Of a DNA stretch of 10,607 nucleotides, positions 1-8,506 are shown piece after piece. The position numbers were made by a program, and so were the translations under genes. Below the pieces are notes generated by a model. That model saw nothing but the letters and a program-made list of their open reading frames with translations. It ran no database searches and had not been told where the DNA came from. This DNA is from Armatimonadota bacterium. Its GTDB lineage: Bacteria; Armatimonadota; Hebobacteria; CAIYQO01. The stretch's first letter is position 1. Each line of letters begins with the position of its first letter. Location of the stretch: the NCBI GenBank assembly GCA_022708765.1, contig JAKIYB010000066.1, positions 2,665 through 13,271 on the forward strand. Reading direction: 5' to 3'.

Positions 1-539
1 TATTCATCCTGGCGCGAGTGCGGCAGTTGTACCGCGTATTGAATCGCCAGGTCTGCCGCCACCTGCACGCTGCGGCTGCTGCGCCCGAGCACAAGATCGG
101 AAAGCAGATCGTACGTCATCGCGCGCTCGATAGCGTCTACCGAGTGCCGCTGGTTCACGTGGGCAATCTCGTGCCCGATGACGCCGGCCAGTTCCGCATT
201 GGTCAGCCCTTGCTCTAAAAGCCCACGCGTGACATAAATGATGCCGCCGGGCAATGCCAACGCATTGACCTCGTTCGCGTTGAGGATTTTAAAGCTCCAC
301 GGCAGATTGGGCCGCGCCGACACTGCGGCGATGGCGCGCCCGATATTCGCCACTCGCGCGGTGGCTGCCGGATCGTTCACCACGCCATACTGGCCTTCCA
401 GGTCCACAGCCGCCTGCCGCCCGATATCTATCTCGGTGGCTTCGTCAATACTCAACGGCGAACTGCACCCCTGCCCCATCAGCACCGGCAATCCAATGAG
501 CAGGATGAAGACGCCAAGCCATACCCGCCATGCACGCAT
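1..539 (-). CDS. M48-family zinc metalloprotease, secreted or lipoprotein (C-terminus cut by window edge)
   Basis: The first 179 codons of a peptidase of the M48 family (YggG/BepA/LoiP-like, 'Zn-dependent protease with chaperone function'). Such enzymes act in the periplasm or at the outer membrane in envelope quality control. Residues 1-24 form a signal sequence with a hydrophobic core (LGVFILLIGLPVLM). Cys25 could be lipidated, but the residues before it (MGQGC) are a poor lipobox, so plain secretion is also possible. The core motif HEIAH is at residues 123-127 (zinc ligands His123 and His127, catalytic Glu124). It is preceded by NALALPGG (92-99), a variant of the family's NAFALPGG. The visible sequence ends at SRQDE (175-179), which begins the family's SRxxExxAD motif and supplies the third zinc ligand. 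The start is chosen because GGAGG lies 6 nt upstream of ATG at 539. It follows the MurJ-like gene after 92 nt on the same strand. The total length cannot be judged because the gene leaves the window. Confidence 0.9.
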   Translation of the reverse strand, partial: MRAWRVWLGVFILLIGLPVLMGQGCSSPLSIDEATEIDIGRQAAVDLEGQYGVVNDPAATARVANIGRAIAAVSARPNLPWSFKILNANEVNALALPGGIIYVTRGLLEQGLTNAELAGVIGHEIAHVNQRHSVDAIERAMTYDLLSDLVLGRSSRSVQVAADLAIQYAVQLPHSRQDE

Positions 540-548
540 ACGGTACCT

Positions 549-572
549 CCATGAAGACAACACTGTTCATGG
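549..572 (-). repeat. Inverted repeat overlapping the M48 gene's Shine-Dalgarno
   Basis: CCATGAA (549-555) and TTCATGG (566-572) form a perfect 7-bp inverted repeat with a 10-nt loop. On the transcribed minus strand its 3' arm runs directly into the GGAGG ribosome binding site (546-550), sharing two bases with it. It could modulate translation of the protease gene. A 7-bp repeat may also be chance, and there is no T-run to suggest a terminator. Confidence 0.25.
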
Positions 573-631
573 GATACCCGCCATCTCCACCGGGTTAATG
601 GCTCGATTTGCGCGATGCGTCTGACAGGGTG

Positions 632-2314
632 TTACATCGGTTCCGCCGGTGTCGGCAGTTCCGGCTTCTTGTCGTTGCGGAGTTTTCCGCGGATTCTTTG
701 GATAAGTAGAGATATTTCTTCAACGCGTAAGATATAGAGGAGAGCAAAATAGAATAACATACCAATTCCAACAGTCACGCCGTATGGCAATAAAGCAATG
801 AGCTTCCCTGCGATGCTTTCAACATCGGATGGCGGAGGCAGCAAACCGGGAAGGAAGTATGCAGCGGTAAAGATGATCAATACAAAGGGAATGAGGCTAA
901 TGGCCATTTTCCCCAACAGAGTCATCAGTTTACTAATACCTAGATCACCGAGACGTGAGCGGATCATGCCGTATAAAACGACAACCTTTGTCCCTTTCGA
1001 GACAAACAACGCAATGGCAATCGCTGTCGCGCCGAGTTGAAAGTGATATACCCCTAGATACCCTACGGCAATATGCAATGGCACCATCGCCATACCAACT
1101 AGTGTCGGTCGCAGTGTATCTGCCATTGCGAAGAAGAACTGCAGAATTATAATCTCTAACGCGCCAATGAGCATGCCGATGGCAAAAATCGTAAATGGCG
1201 CTGCCGTCAGACGGACAGCCTCCTCCCCAAACTTCTCGCTTCCGTATAAGCCGTAAATGATAGGAAAGCGAAGGACGATGAAGGTTAGAGCCAGGGGAAT
1301 AAAGATGATAAACATCATACGCGAGGCAGCCATCAGCATCTCACGGAGACGTTGCCGGTCGCCAGCTGATGCAATATCTGCCAGGAAGGGGAAGAGGGCA
1401 ATACCGAACACGAACGGAAAGAATTGCACGGGGATATCGCATAGAGCCTTGGCGAAATCCAACGCTGAAAGACTACCCCCAGCAAGATCGGAGGTAAAAC
1501 GTGTATCCATCACTTTGCGTAGTTGTGAAAAGGCAACCCCGGCTATTAATGGAAGCGCAAGGACGCCAAACTGTTTCAAGCCCGGATGCTGAATATGCAG
1601 TGACGGGCGATAATTGGACATTCGACGACTAAGCCCGACCAAATGAACCAATACTTTACCGAGTGCGCCACAGCAGAAACCCGCTGCAAGCGCAACAGGC
1701 CCCCAGTTTTTTGCCAGAAGCACGGCAAACACAAGCACTGTGCCCTTCAGAACCAGATCAGCAGATGCTGGTAAAGCAAACTGTTTGTAGGAATTCAACA
1801 GGCAGTAGGTCAGCGAAGAGGTGGCGAGGAATACCATCGCTGCTAGCATGACCTGTGTGACAGGAATCACCTGCCGAATAAGCTCACTTTGTTCGCCGGT
1901 TGGTCCAGAAAACCATCCTGGTAAAAAGATACGCAATACCTCTGGCGTAAAAAAGATGCCGCCTGCAGCAATGAGCGCCAGAATGATTAGCAACAAGTTT
2001 AACGTTGTACTGGCCAGCTTCCAGGCATCTCGCTCGCCATGTTCACGCATACGCTGCACGAAGACCGGTAGAAACGAATGCATGATGACTTGATCAAAAA
2101 CTTCAAAGACGACGAATGCCACGCGACGAGCAGCAAAATAGACATCAGCAAGGCTTTCCGCGCCGAAGTATATACTGATAACCCGCTTTTCTATGTATCC
2201 AAAGCCGAGTAAGAAGACTTTGATGAGCATCAACGCCCCGGTGGCGCGCAAAATGCGCTGGCCAACTTGGGCGCGGGGCACTTCGGCGGACGCGTGGGGG
2301 TTAGTGTGAACCAT
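632..2314 (-). CDS. MurJ/MviN-family multi-spanning membrane protein (lipid II flippase-like), divergent
   Basis: A 560-residue, highly hydrophobic protein of the MurJ/MviN branch of the MOP flippase superfamily. Characterised members flip lipid-linked peptidoglycan precursors across the inner membrane. Family landmarks are FGAESLADVYFAA (50-62; E. coli has FGAGMATDAFFVAF), the SFLPVF segment (80-85), a PVQFF...FPFL stretch (295-311) matching the family's P-x-G-V-L-G...LLP-x-L region, and FFFAMADTLRPT (393-404). Many long hydrophobic segments are visible between residues 25 and 530, and the tail is short, charged and proline-rich. The length fits the family (about 500-550). By eye alignment several cavity charges of E. 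coli MurJ are missing (for example Lys289-Ala290 at the Asp-Arg pair containing Arg270), so the substrate may not be lipid II. The interior is much lower in GC than both gene ends. A GGAAGGA ribosome binding site sits 5 nt before ATG at 2314. The upstream CAP gene ends 59 nt away. Function by family is fairly sure; the exact substrate is not. Confidence 0.85.
   Translation of the reverse strand: MVHTNPHASAEVPRAQVGQRILRATGALMLIKVFLLGFGYIEKRVISIYFGAESLADVYFAARRVAFVVFEVFDQVIMHSFLPVFVQRMREHGERDAWKLASTTLNLLLIILALIAAGGIFFTPEVLRIFLPGWFSGPTGEQSELIRQVIPVTQVMLAAMVFLATSSLTYCLLNSYKQFALPASADLVLKGTVLVFAVLLAKNWGPVALAAGFCCGALGKVLVHLVGLSRRMSNYRPSLHIQHPGLKQFGVLALPLIAGVAFSQLRKVMDTRFTSDLAGGSLSALDFAKALCDIPVQFFPFVFGIALFPFLADIASAGDRQRLREMLMAASRMMFIIFIPLALTFIVLRFPIIYGLYGSEKFGEEAVRLTAAPFTIFAIGMLIGALEIIILQFFFAMADTLRPTLVGMAMVPLHIAVGYLGVYHFQLGATAIAIALFVSKGTKVVVLYGMIRSRLGDLGISKLMTLLGKMAISLIPFVLIIFTAAYFLPGLLPPPSDVESIAGKLIALLPYGVTVGIGMLFYFALLYILRVEEISLLIQRIRGKLRNDKKPELPTPAEPM
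690..2225. other. Low-GC tract inside the MurJ-like gene
   Basis: Hand counts of single 60-nt lines give 40% GC (721-780), 45% (841-900), 47% (901-960), 48% (1981-2040) and 42% (2161-2220). The next line (2221-2280) is 67%, and 601-660 is 60%. Lines in neighbouring genes give 68% (3541-3600, the antiporter, also a membrane protein) and 62% (8041-8100, lon). Codons untypical of the neighbours, such as ATA for Ile in the SIYF segment, occur in the tract. It covers roughly residues 31-541 of the protein. The edges are approximate. Confidence 0.7.
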
Positions 2315-2373
2315 CGGTATCCTTCCGGTGTGAACGTCAGAGGCTTTGACACCGCGGATAAGGTTTCGTCGCG

Positions 2374-2916
2374 TTACTTCCCGTAGTCAATGTCCAGAAA
2401 GATTTCCGTGATCCAGAAGCGGCCATCCTCGGCGGTGAAAGCGCCGATGCCGATATAGCGATAGACGGGATTCACGATGTTGGCCTTGTGCGTGGGGCTG
2501 GCCATGAGGGCGTTATGGCCTTCCTCAACCATCACTTTCGGGCAAAAGCAAAGGTTCTCGCCAACGGTCATGGCGAACGGCGGTTTCGGCAGATGGAACA
2601 GCACGCGGCGCATGGCGGTGCGCTTGTCCTTCACCGGCGACTCATGCCCCCAGTATTTCAGATCGTGCATCTCCTTGCTTTTCTCGCGTGCGACCTTCAC
2701 CAGCAGCGGCGAGACTACCAGTTCCGGCAGGTTTTTTTCCTTTCGCTCCGCATTGGTCAGTTCGATGTAGCGCTGCTCTTCCGCGGTCAGTGTAATCTTA
2801 TCCGGCGTACCGCCAAGCATCTCTACTATGTTAGTTTTCGCATACGCCTGGCCGCAGACAAAGAGGAGCGTGAAGCAGAGGACGGCAACATGACTGTGAT
2901 GTGAATGGCGAAACAT
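2374..2916 (-). CDS. Secreted CAP-domain (SCP/PR-1, YkwD-like) protein
   Basis: A 180-residue exported protein with a single CAP domain. Residues 1-26 are a signal peptide with a histidine-rich n-region (HSHHSH), a hydrophobic core and an AYA cleavage motif before Lys27. The CAP domain starts with LTNAERKEKNLPEL (53-66) and contains GHESP (90-94, conserved His91), GEN (119-121), SPTHKANIVNP (140-150) and a final strand WITEIF (168-173). These match the bacterial YkwD-type pattern (LTNxxR, HxSP, GEN, SPxHxxNI). The family is extracellular or periplasmic; biochemical roles are poorly known in bacteria and I assign none. A CxC pair (Cys123, Cys125) directly after GEN is unusual and may form a disulfide. 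The start is fixed by GGAGG, 6 nt upstream of ATG at 2916. This site lies in a short 5-bp hairpin (2921-2935). The gene follows the antiporter after 100 nt and precedes the MurJ-like gene by 59 nt, so it may belong to one envelope-related transcript. Confidence 0.88.
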   Translation of the reverse strand: MFRHSHHSHVAVLCFTLLFVCGQAYAKTNIVEMLGGTPDKITLTAEEQRYIELTNAERKEKNLPELVVSPLLVKVAREKSKEMHDLKYWGHESPVKDKRTAMRRVLFHLPKPPFAMTVGENLCFCPKVMVEEGHNALMASPTHKANIVNPVYRYIGIGAFTAEDGRFWITEIFLDIDYGK

Positions 2917-3016
2917 GGCAACCCTCCGGCAGGGTCAAGGGGTGGACCGGCACCCGCATGATACCACAATGCCGGGGAGCCTGACTACCCTCCCTCGCTT
3001 ACCGGGCAAGCTGCCG
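2917..3016. other. 100-nt gap between antiporter and CAP gene with short inverted repeats
   Basis: On the transcribed minus strand this gap holds an imperfect GGGAG/CTCCC stem with partly pairing flanks (about 2971-3012), then a 5-bp GGGTG/CACCC repeat (2940-2955), then a 5-bp ACCCT/AGGGT repeat over the CAP ribosome binding site (2921-2935). No T-run follows any of them, so an intrinsic terminator is not established. No promoter is convincing. The gap may still separate the antiporter transcript from the CAP gene. Confidence 0.3.
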
Positions 3017-4375
3017 TCAGTATTTCGCCTCTTCCTCTTCAGTTTCAACGGTCACCACGGACTCGTAGACGTCAGCCTCCGCCTCCGCCTCATGCGGAAA
3101 CACCAGACGCAACAGCACCGGAGTGACGACCGTGGTGGCCAGTACCATGAGGATAAGCGGCGCGTATTCAGCTTTCGTGATCACCGCGCTGGCCAGTCCC
3201 ACCTGCGCGACAATAAGGCCGACTTCGCCACGAGAGACCATGCCGGCACCCACCCGCGCGGATTCCTGACGGGTGAAACCTGCCAGGAAGGCGCCCAACC
3301 CGCAGCCGAAGACTTTGGTGAGAATCGCCACGACAATAATGACCAGCGCGAAGACCCACGCCCCCTGCATGGCGTTCAGGTCAGCGCTAAGCCCGATGCT
3401 CATGAAGAAAATGGGCACGAACATCGCGTAGGTAAATGGCTGAATCGCGTGGAGGACTTTGTCATGATAACGCGTACGCGCGACGAAAATGCCCACGATA
3501 TACGCGCCGGTAATGGCGGCCACCTGCCCGAAATACTCGGCGCCGACGGCGAAAAGGAGCATGAGGAGCAGCGTGAACGCCGGCACCGCGTAGCTGGCGT
3601 GCATGCGGTCTACAAGTGCCAGTAGCGGCGCGAAACCGCGCATCGCCACCCATACCGCCAGCACGAAAAAGACCCCCATCAACAACACAACCGCCGACAC
3701 CGACAGCGCGACAGGCGTCTGAATGCCGATGAACGCACTCACGCCCCCGGCGAGGAGATCAGAGAGCTTGGCAACGTGCACGCCGCTGCCACCCCCGGCA
3801 TGCGTGAAAGCAATGACGAAAGAGAGGATGATAATGCCGAGGACATCATCAATGACGGCGGCGCCGAGAATCGTCATGCCTTCCTTCGAATTGAGACGGC
3901 GCAGTTCCATGAGCGTCTGCGCGGAGATGGAGACGGAGGTGGCGGTGAGCACCGCGCCGATGAAGACCGCTTCTTTCATGCCCATGCCGAATAGCAGCGA
4001 CACGCTCGTACCAAGTCCGAGCGGAAAGAGGACACCGGCAATGGCCGCCCATAGCGCGGTTTTTCCCACCGCGCGCATCTGGTCGAGATTCGTCTCCATG
4101 CCGGCGATGAACATCAGCAGCAGCACGCCGAAACCCGCTAGGGTGTGGACGCCGTGCGAAAGGAAGTGCTGATATTCATCGCTGGGCGGCTGAAAGATCG
4201 GCCACCCGAAGATATTGAGCAGTGAAGGGCCGATGAGCAGACCGGCGAGGATCTCCCCGAAAACCACCGGTTGCTTTAGATATTGTTTACCGAGATGCCC
4301 CGCCATCTTCGACACGAAGATGATGATGGCAATCAGCAGCAGGAATTGCAGATGAACAACCTGTTCGTGACTCAT
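3017..4375 (-). CDS. CPA2-type cation:proton antiporter (NapA/KefB-like membrane domain)
   Basis: A 452-residue inner-membrane Na+(K+)/H+ exchanger of the CPA2 family, expected to act in pH and cation homeostasis. The N-terminus has the family pattern QPVVFGEILAGLLIGPS (35-51), followed by LLLMFIAGMETNLDQMR (85-101). The key ion-binding site is the Asp176-Asp177 pair in AAVIDDVLG (172-180). A DD pair at this point is typical of electrogenic NapA/NhaA-type antiporters and supports Na+/H+ exchange. About 12 or 13 hydrophobic segments fill residues 8-425. There is no RCK/TrkA-N domain, unlike full-length KefB/KefC. The tail after residue 425 is short and strongly acidic (EAEAEAD, EEEE). The ribosome binding site is weak (AAAGA about 10 nt before ATG), but the start is supported by the normal family N-terminus. 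It begins 17 nt after the dUTPase-like gene, so translation is probably coupled to it. The ion specificity cannot be read from sequence alone. Confidence 0.92.
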   Translation of the reverse strand: MSHEQVVHLQFLLLIAIIIFVSKMAGHLGKQYLKQPVVFGEILAGLLIGPSLLNIFGWPIFQPPSDEYQHFLSHGVHTLAGFGVLLLMFIAGMETNLDQMRAVGKTALWAAIAGVLFPLGLGTSVSLLFGMGMKEAVFIGAVLTATSVSISAQTLMELRRLNSKEGMTILGAAVIDDVLGIIILSFVIAFTHAGGGSGVHVAKLSDLLAGGVSAFIGIQTPVALSVSAVVLLMGVFFVLAVWVAMRGFAPLLALVDRMHASYAVPAFTLLLMLLFAVGAEYFGQVAAITGAYIVGIFVARTRYHDKVLHAIQPFTYAMFVPIFFMSIGLSADLNAMQGAWVFALVIIVVAILTKVFGCGLGAFLAGFTRQESARVGAGMVSRGEVGLIVAQVGLASAVITKAEYAPLILMVLATTVVTPVLLRLVFPHEAEAEADVYESVVTVETEEEEAKY

Positions 4376-4392
4376 GAATTTCGCATCTTTCG

Positions 4393-4767
4393 TTAAATAT
4401 GACGGCTATCGCCCTCGTCCTTTTCCGCGTATCCCGACTCCTGGCGGGCGACATTGACCGCGTTCTTCTTTAGATAAGCCGCGTAGAGGTCGTCCGGAGT
4501 CATCCCCAGCACCTGGGCGATGGAGATGAGGAAGTGGAAAAGGTCAATCACTTCAACGCGGCAGTTCTGCTGGTCGAACTGCTGGTACTTCGCCCACCAT
4601 TTCCAGGGCACGCTGTCAGTGAGTTCAGCGATTTCCTGACTCATGGCGCGACAGTAATTGAGTACCCATTCCGCGCGTTCATCATCCGTCATCGCGCGGG
4701 TATCCACGCCGATGCGGCGATTCAGCGATTCCTGCATGGCAAATATTTCATCGAGACGATCCGGCAT
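4393..4767 (-). CDS. Dimeric-type dUTPase-like all-alpha NTP pyrophosphatase (MazG superfamily)
   Basis: A 124-residue helical protein matching the dimeric dUTPase group (dUTPase_2 type, related to MazG and dCTPase), unrelated in fold to the trimeric Dut enzyme. These enzymes hydrolyse dUTP, and often dUDP, to dUMP, keeping uracil out of DNA and supplying dUMP for thymidylate synthesis. Magnesium-binding motifs are visible as ExxE (Glu45-Glu48, in QEIAEL) and ExxD (Glu72-Asp75, in VEVIDLFHF). Between them is the aromatic-rich WKWWAK (55-60). A late motif KNAVNVARQESGY (101-113) matches the family's KNxxNxxRQxxGY and makes a dUTPase assignment more likely than MazG. The start is supported by AGAGGA 7 nt upstream. 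It is the first gene of the leftward block and ends 17 nt before the antiporter. Substrate is inferred from motifs; another pyrimidine nucleotide is possible. Confidence 0.8.
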   Translation of the reverse strand: MPDRLDEIFAMQESLNRRIGVDTRAMTDDERAEWVLNYCRAMSQEIAELTDSVPWKWWAKYQQFDQQNCRVEVIDLFHFLISIAQVLGMTPDDLYAAYLKKNAVNVARQESGYAEKDEGDSRHI

Positions 4768-4964
4768 TGTGGCTTCCTCTCACGATAGTATGTCAGCGAT
4801 TTCCCGGCGCGGGCGACGGGTATATACACCATGACGGATATGTAATTCGCGCTTTAGCGAGAACTTCCCTTCCCTGGAAGGAAGATCGCCTGCTAACGCG
4901 TAAATATATCTGCGATCAGCAACCGGGTGCGCGGTCGGCGCCCGACGCGGAAAGGGTTTCAGTC
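4768..4964. promoter_or_regulatory. Divergent intergenic region between dUTPase-like gene and the membrane-protein/coaX/lon block
   Basis: This is the only divergent gap in the window, so promoters for both blocks should lie here. AT-rich patches occur at 4821-4827 (TATATAC) and 4901-4910 (TAAATATATC), against a GC-rich background. I could not pair either with a good -35 box at the right spacing. A hairpin lies between them (4864-4884). The upstream extension of the plus-strand ORF through this region (to 4767) has no conserved look and is not taken as coding. Confidence 0.5.
4864..4884. repeat. Hairpin with one bulged base in the divergent promoter region
   Basis: CTTCCCTTCC (4864-4873) pairs with GGAAGGAAG (4876-4884), giving nine pairs with one bulged C and a 2-nt spacer. 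It has no adjoining T-run on either strand, so it is not an obvious terminator. It sits about 17 nt from the AT-rich patch at 4901 and could be a protein binding site or a simple purine/pyrimidine repeat. Confidence 0.35.
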
Positions 4965-5297
4965 ATGCCAGAGCCATCGGCCATGCGACCAGATCGCGAG
5001 CCTTCCGAACATACCCTCGGACGCATTCTCGGCATCCTCGTTTTCCTGGCGGGCATTGTCATGCTTGTTGTCGCTTTTGTACTGGCGTTTCAAGCGTTTC
5101 ACAACCCCCGGATCATTATTCCGGATGCAGCGATTACGGGACCGACCGATACCGTCCCACTCGTCGTTTGGGTACAAGCGTTTCTTCGTCTGATCTTGCT
5201 CTTCATCATGGGCTATCTTGGCTCGCTCATCGCCGCGCGTGGCGCGCACCTCTTCTTCAGCGCCAAACGGGAGCCCGGCCGTGCTGCTGGCGATTGA
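4965..5297 (+). CDS. Small two-helix membrane protein of unknown function
   Basis: I do not recognise this 110-residue protein. It has a charged, proline-containing N-terminal tail (about residues 1-18), a first hydrophobic helix at about 20-44, a polar loop (45-64, with NPR and PDAAITGPTD) and a second helix at about 66-90. A basic C-terminus (KREPGR) follows. The loop would face one side of the inner membrane with both ends on the other. The start at 4965 is preferred because AAGGG lies 8 nt upstream. An in-frame ATG at 4983 is a fallback, and the ORF upstream of 4965 looks non-coding. Its last 17 nt overlap the GTG start of coaX in another frame, so the two are almost certainly co-transcribed and probably translationally coupled. 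The hydrophobic pattern and tight overlap argue that it is a real gene. Its role is open. Confidence 0.72.
   Translation: MPEPSAMRPDREPSEHTLGRILGILVFLAGIVMLVVAFVLAFQAFHNPRIIIPDAAITGPTDTVPLVVWVQAFLRLILLFIMGYLGSLIAARGAHLFFSAKREPGRAAGD
5269..5273 (+). promoter_or_regulatory. Shine-Dalgarno deciding the coaX GTG start
   Basis: GGGAG lies 7 nt before GTG at 5281. It supports that start over the upstream in-frame ATG at 5218, which would add 21 Ser/Arg/Ala-rich residues absent from the family. The site lies inside the coding region of the membrane-protein gene. Confidence 0.65.
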
Positions 5298-6018
5298 CCA
5301 GGGGAATCAACGCACGAAATGCGCTTTGTTCGACGGCGGGGCGCTCCGCGAGACGTGGAGCGCCCCGACGGTAAAAGACGCTGACGCCGGGCAACTCGCC
5401 GCGCTGCTCCCTGAAGATCGCGCTGGACTGCATATTGGTCTCTGTACCGTTGTCCCCGTGCTGCTGCCCATCTGGACGCAACTGGCGGCAATGGTTGCGC
5501 TGCCATTGACCGTCATCACCGGGAACTCCCCTACCCCGCTGCGCAACACCTACGCCACCCTGGATACACTCGGACCCGACCGCTTAATGGCCGCCGTAGC
5601 CGCGGCGCATCTCGTTGGAACGCCAGTCCTTCCCATCAGCCTTGGGACGGCGACGGTAGTGGATGCCGTCACCGCCGACGGCGTGTACCTGGGTGGGATG
5701 ATCGCCCCAGGCATTGCCATCGGTATTGACGGATTGGCGCGCGCTACCAGCGCGCTGCCGCCGGCGTCGTTCACCGTGCCGGACAGTGCCATAGGACACT
5801 CGTCAGTGGAATCCGTCGAACATGGTCTCTTTTACCATACCCTTGGTGGGCTGCGGGCAATGATCGCCGCCGTGCGCACCGAGCTTGGCGCCGAGGCGCC
5901 TCTCGCGCTTACCGGCGGCTGGGCACAGACGCTCGCTCCACACCTCGATGGCGTCGCGCTGTGCGATCCGCTGCTCGTGCCGCGCGGCATCGCGCGCACC
6001 CTGGCCGGTCGCGCATGA
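5281..6018 (+). CDS. coaX: Type III pantothenate kinase
   Basis: A 245-residue cytoplasmic enzyme that phosphorylates pantothenate with ATP, the first step of coenzyme A synthesis. It belongs to the ASKHA fold. The N-terminal phosphate-binding motif is AIDQGNQRTK (4-13; family DxGNTxxK). The GxDR motif is GPDR (98-101), with Asp100 the expected catalytic base. The next motif is SLGTATVVD (120-128), followed by GVYLGGMIAPG (134-144) and IGHSSVESVEHGLFY (171-185), which corresponds to the family's IGxNTxxxxxxG segment. The residue before the GTAT motif is usually Asp (DxGTATT) but is Ser120 here. GTG at 5281 is the start because it begins directly at the conserved first strand and has GGGAG 7 nt upstream. 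The length matches the family (about 240-260). The gene overlaps the upstream membrane-protein gene by 17 nt and ends 64 nt before lon. Confidence 0.93.
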   Translation: MLLAIDQGNQRTKCALFDGGALRETWSAPTVKDADAGQLAALLPEDRAGLHIGLCTVVPVLLPIWTQLAAMVALPLTVITGNSPTPLRNTYATLDTLGPDRLMAAVAAAHLVGTPVLPISLGTATVVDAVTADGVYLGGMIAPGIAIGIDGLARATSALPPASFTVPDSAIGHSSVESVEHGLFYHTLGGLRAMIAAVRTELGAEAPLALTGGWAQTLAPHLDGVALCDPLLVPRGIARTLAGRA

Positions 6019-6073
6019 ATTCCCGCGCGCGGCAGGAATCCTCCCTCGGTTGACCGAATGAATGACAGCAGCC

Positions 6074-6077
6074 GAGG
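6074..6077 (+). promoter_or_regulatory. Shine-Dalgarno supporting lon start at 6083
   Basis: GAGG ends 5 nt before ATG at 6083, while the in-frame ATG at 6062 has no good ribosome binding site. The same bases can pair with CCTCGG at 6044-6049 (6-bp CCTCGG/CCGAGG repeat), which could partly mask the site. A tighter TCGGT-TG-ACCGA repeat (6046-6057) overlaps that upstream arm. Confidence 0.5.
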
Positions 6078-6082
6078 TAATC

Positions 6083-8461
<2,379 letters not shown>

Positions 8462-8468
8462 CTCATCA

Positions 8469-8490
8469 CCCCGCGGCGCGCGCCGTGGGG
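8469..8490. terminator. GC-rich hairpin between convergent lon and argS
   Basis: CCCCGCGGC (8469-8477) and GCCGTGGGG (8482-8490) form a 9-bp stem with one G-T (G-U in RNA) position and a 4-nt GCGC loop, in the 45-nt gap between the two stop codons. Its position suits a shared bidirectional transcription stop. There is no T-run on either side, so it is not a classic intrinsic terminator. Confidence 0.5.
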
Positions 8491-8506
8491 AGTAACGCCT
8501 TCTCGC

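Noticed and set aside
18..624. Plus-strand open frames at 18-218 and 238-624
   Set aside because: They are opposite the M48 protease gene, which shows its full set of family motifs on the minus strand.
2915..3625. A 236-codon plus-strand open frame opposite the antiporter
   Set aside because: Antisense to the conserved antiporter C-terminal half; rich in His, Arg, Asp and Gln, without a hydrophobic or domain pattern.
4801..4920. Riboswitch or structured RNA in the divergent gap
   Set aside because: Only a short bulged hairpin and AT-rich patches are visible; no conserved riboswitch core was recognisable.
4767..4964. Upstream extension of the small membrane protein to ATG 4767
   Set aside because: The added 66 residues cover the divergent promoter region, have no conserved character, and the start would overlap the dUTPase-like gene's start codon. 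AAGGG before ATG 4965 is a better initiation site.
5218..5280. coaX starting at ATG 5218
   Set aside because: It adds 21 Ser/Arg/Ala-rich residues not found in the family and lies deep inside the upstream gene. GTG 5281 has a well-spaced ribosome binding site and begins at the conserved first strand.
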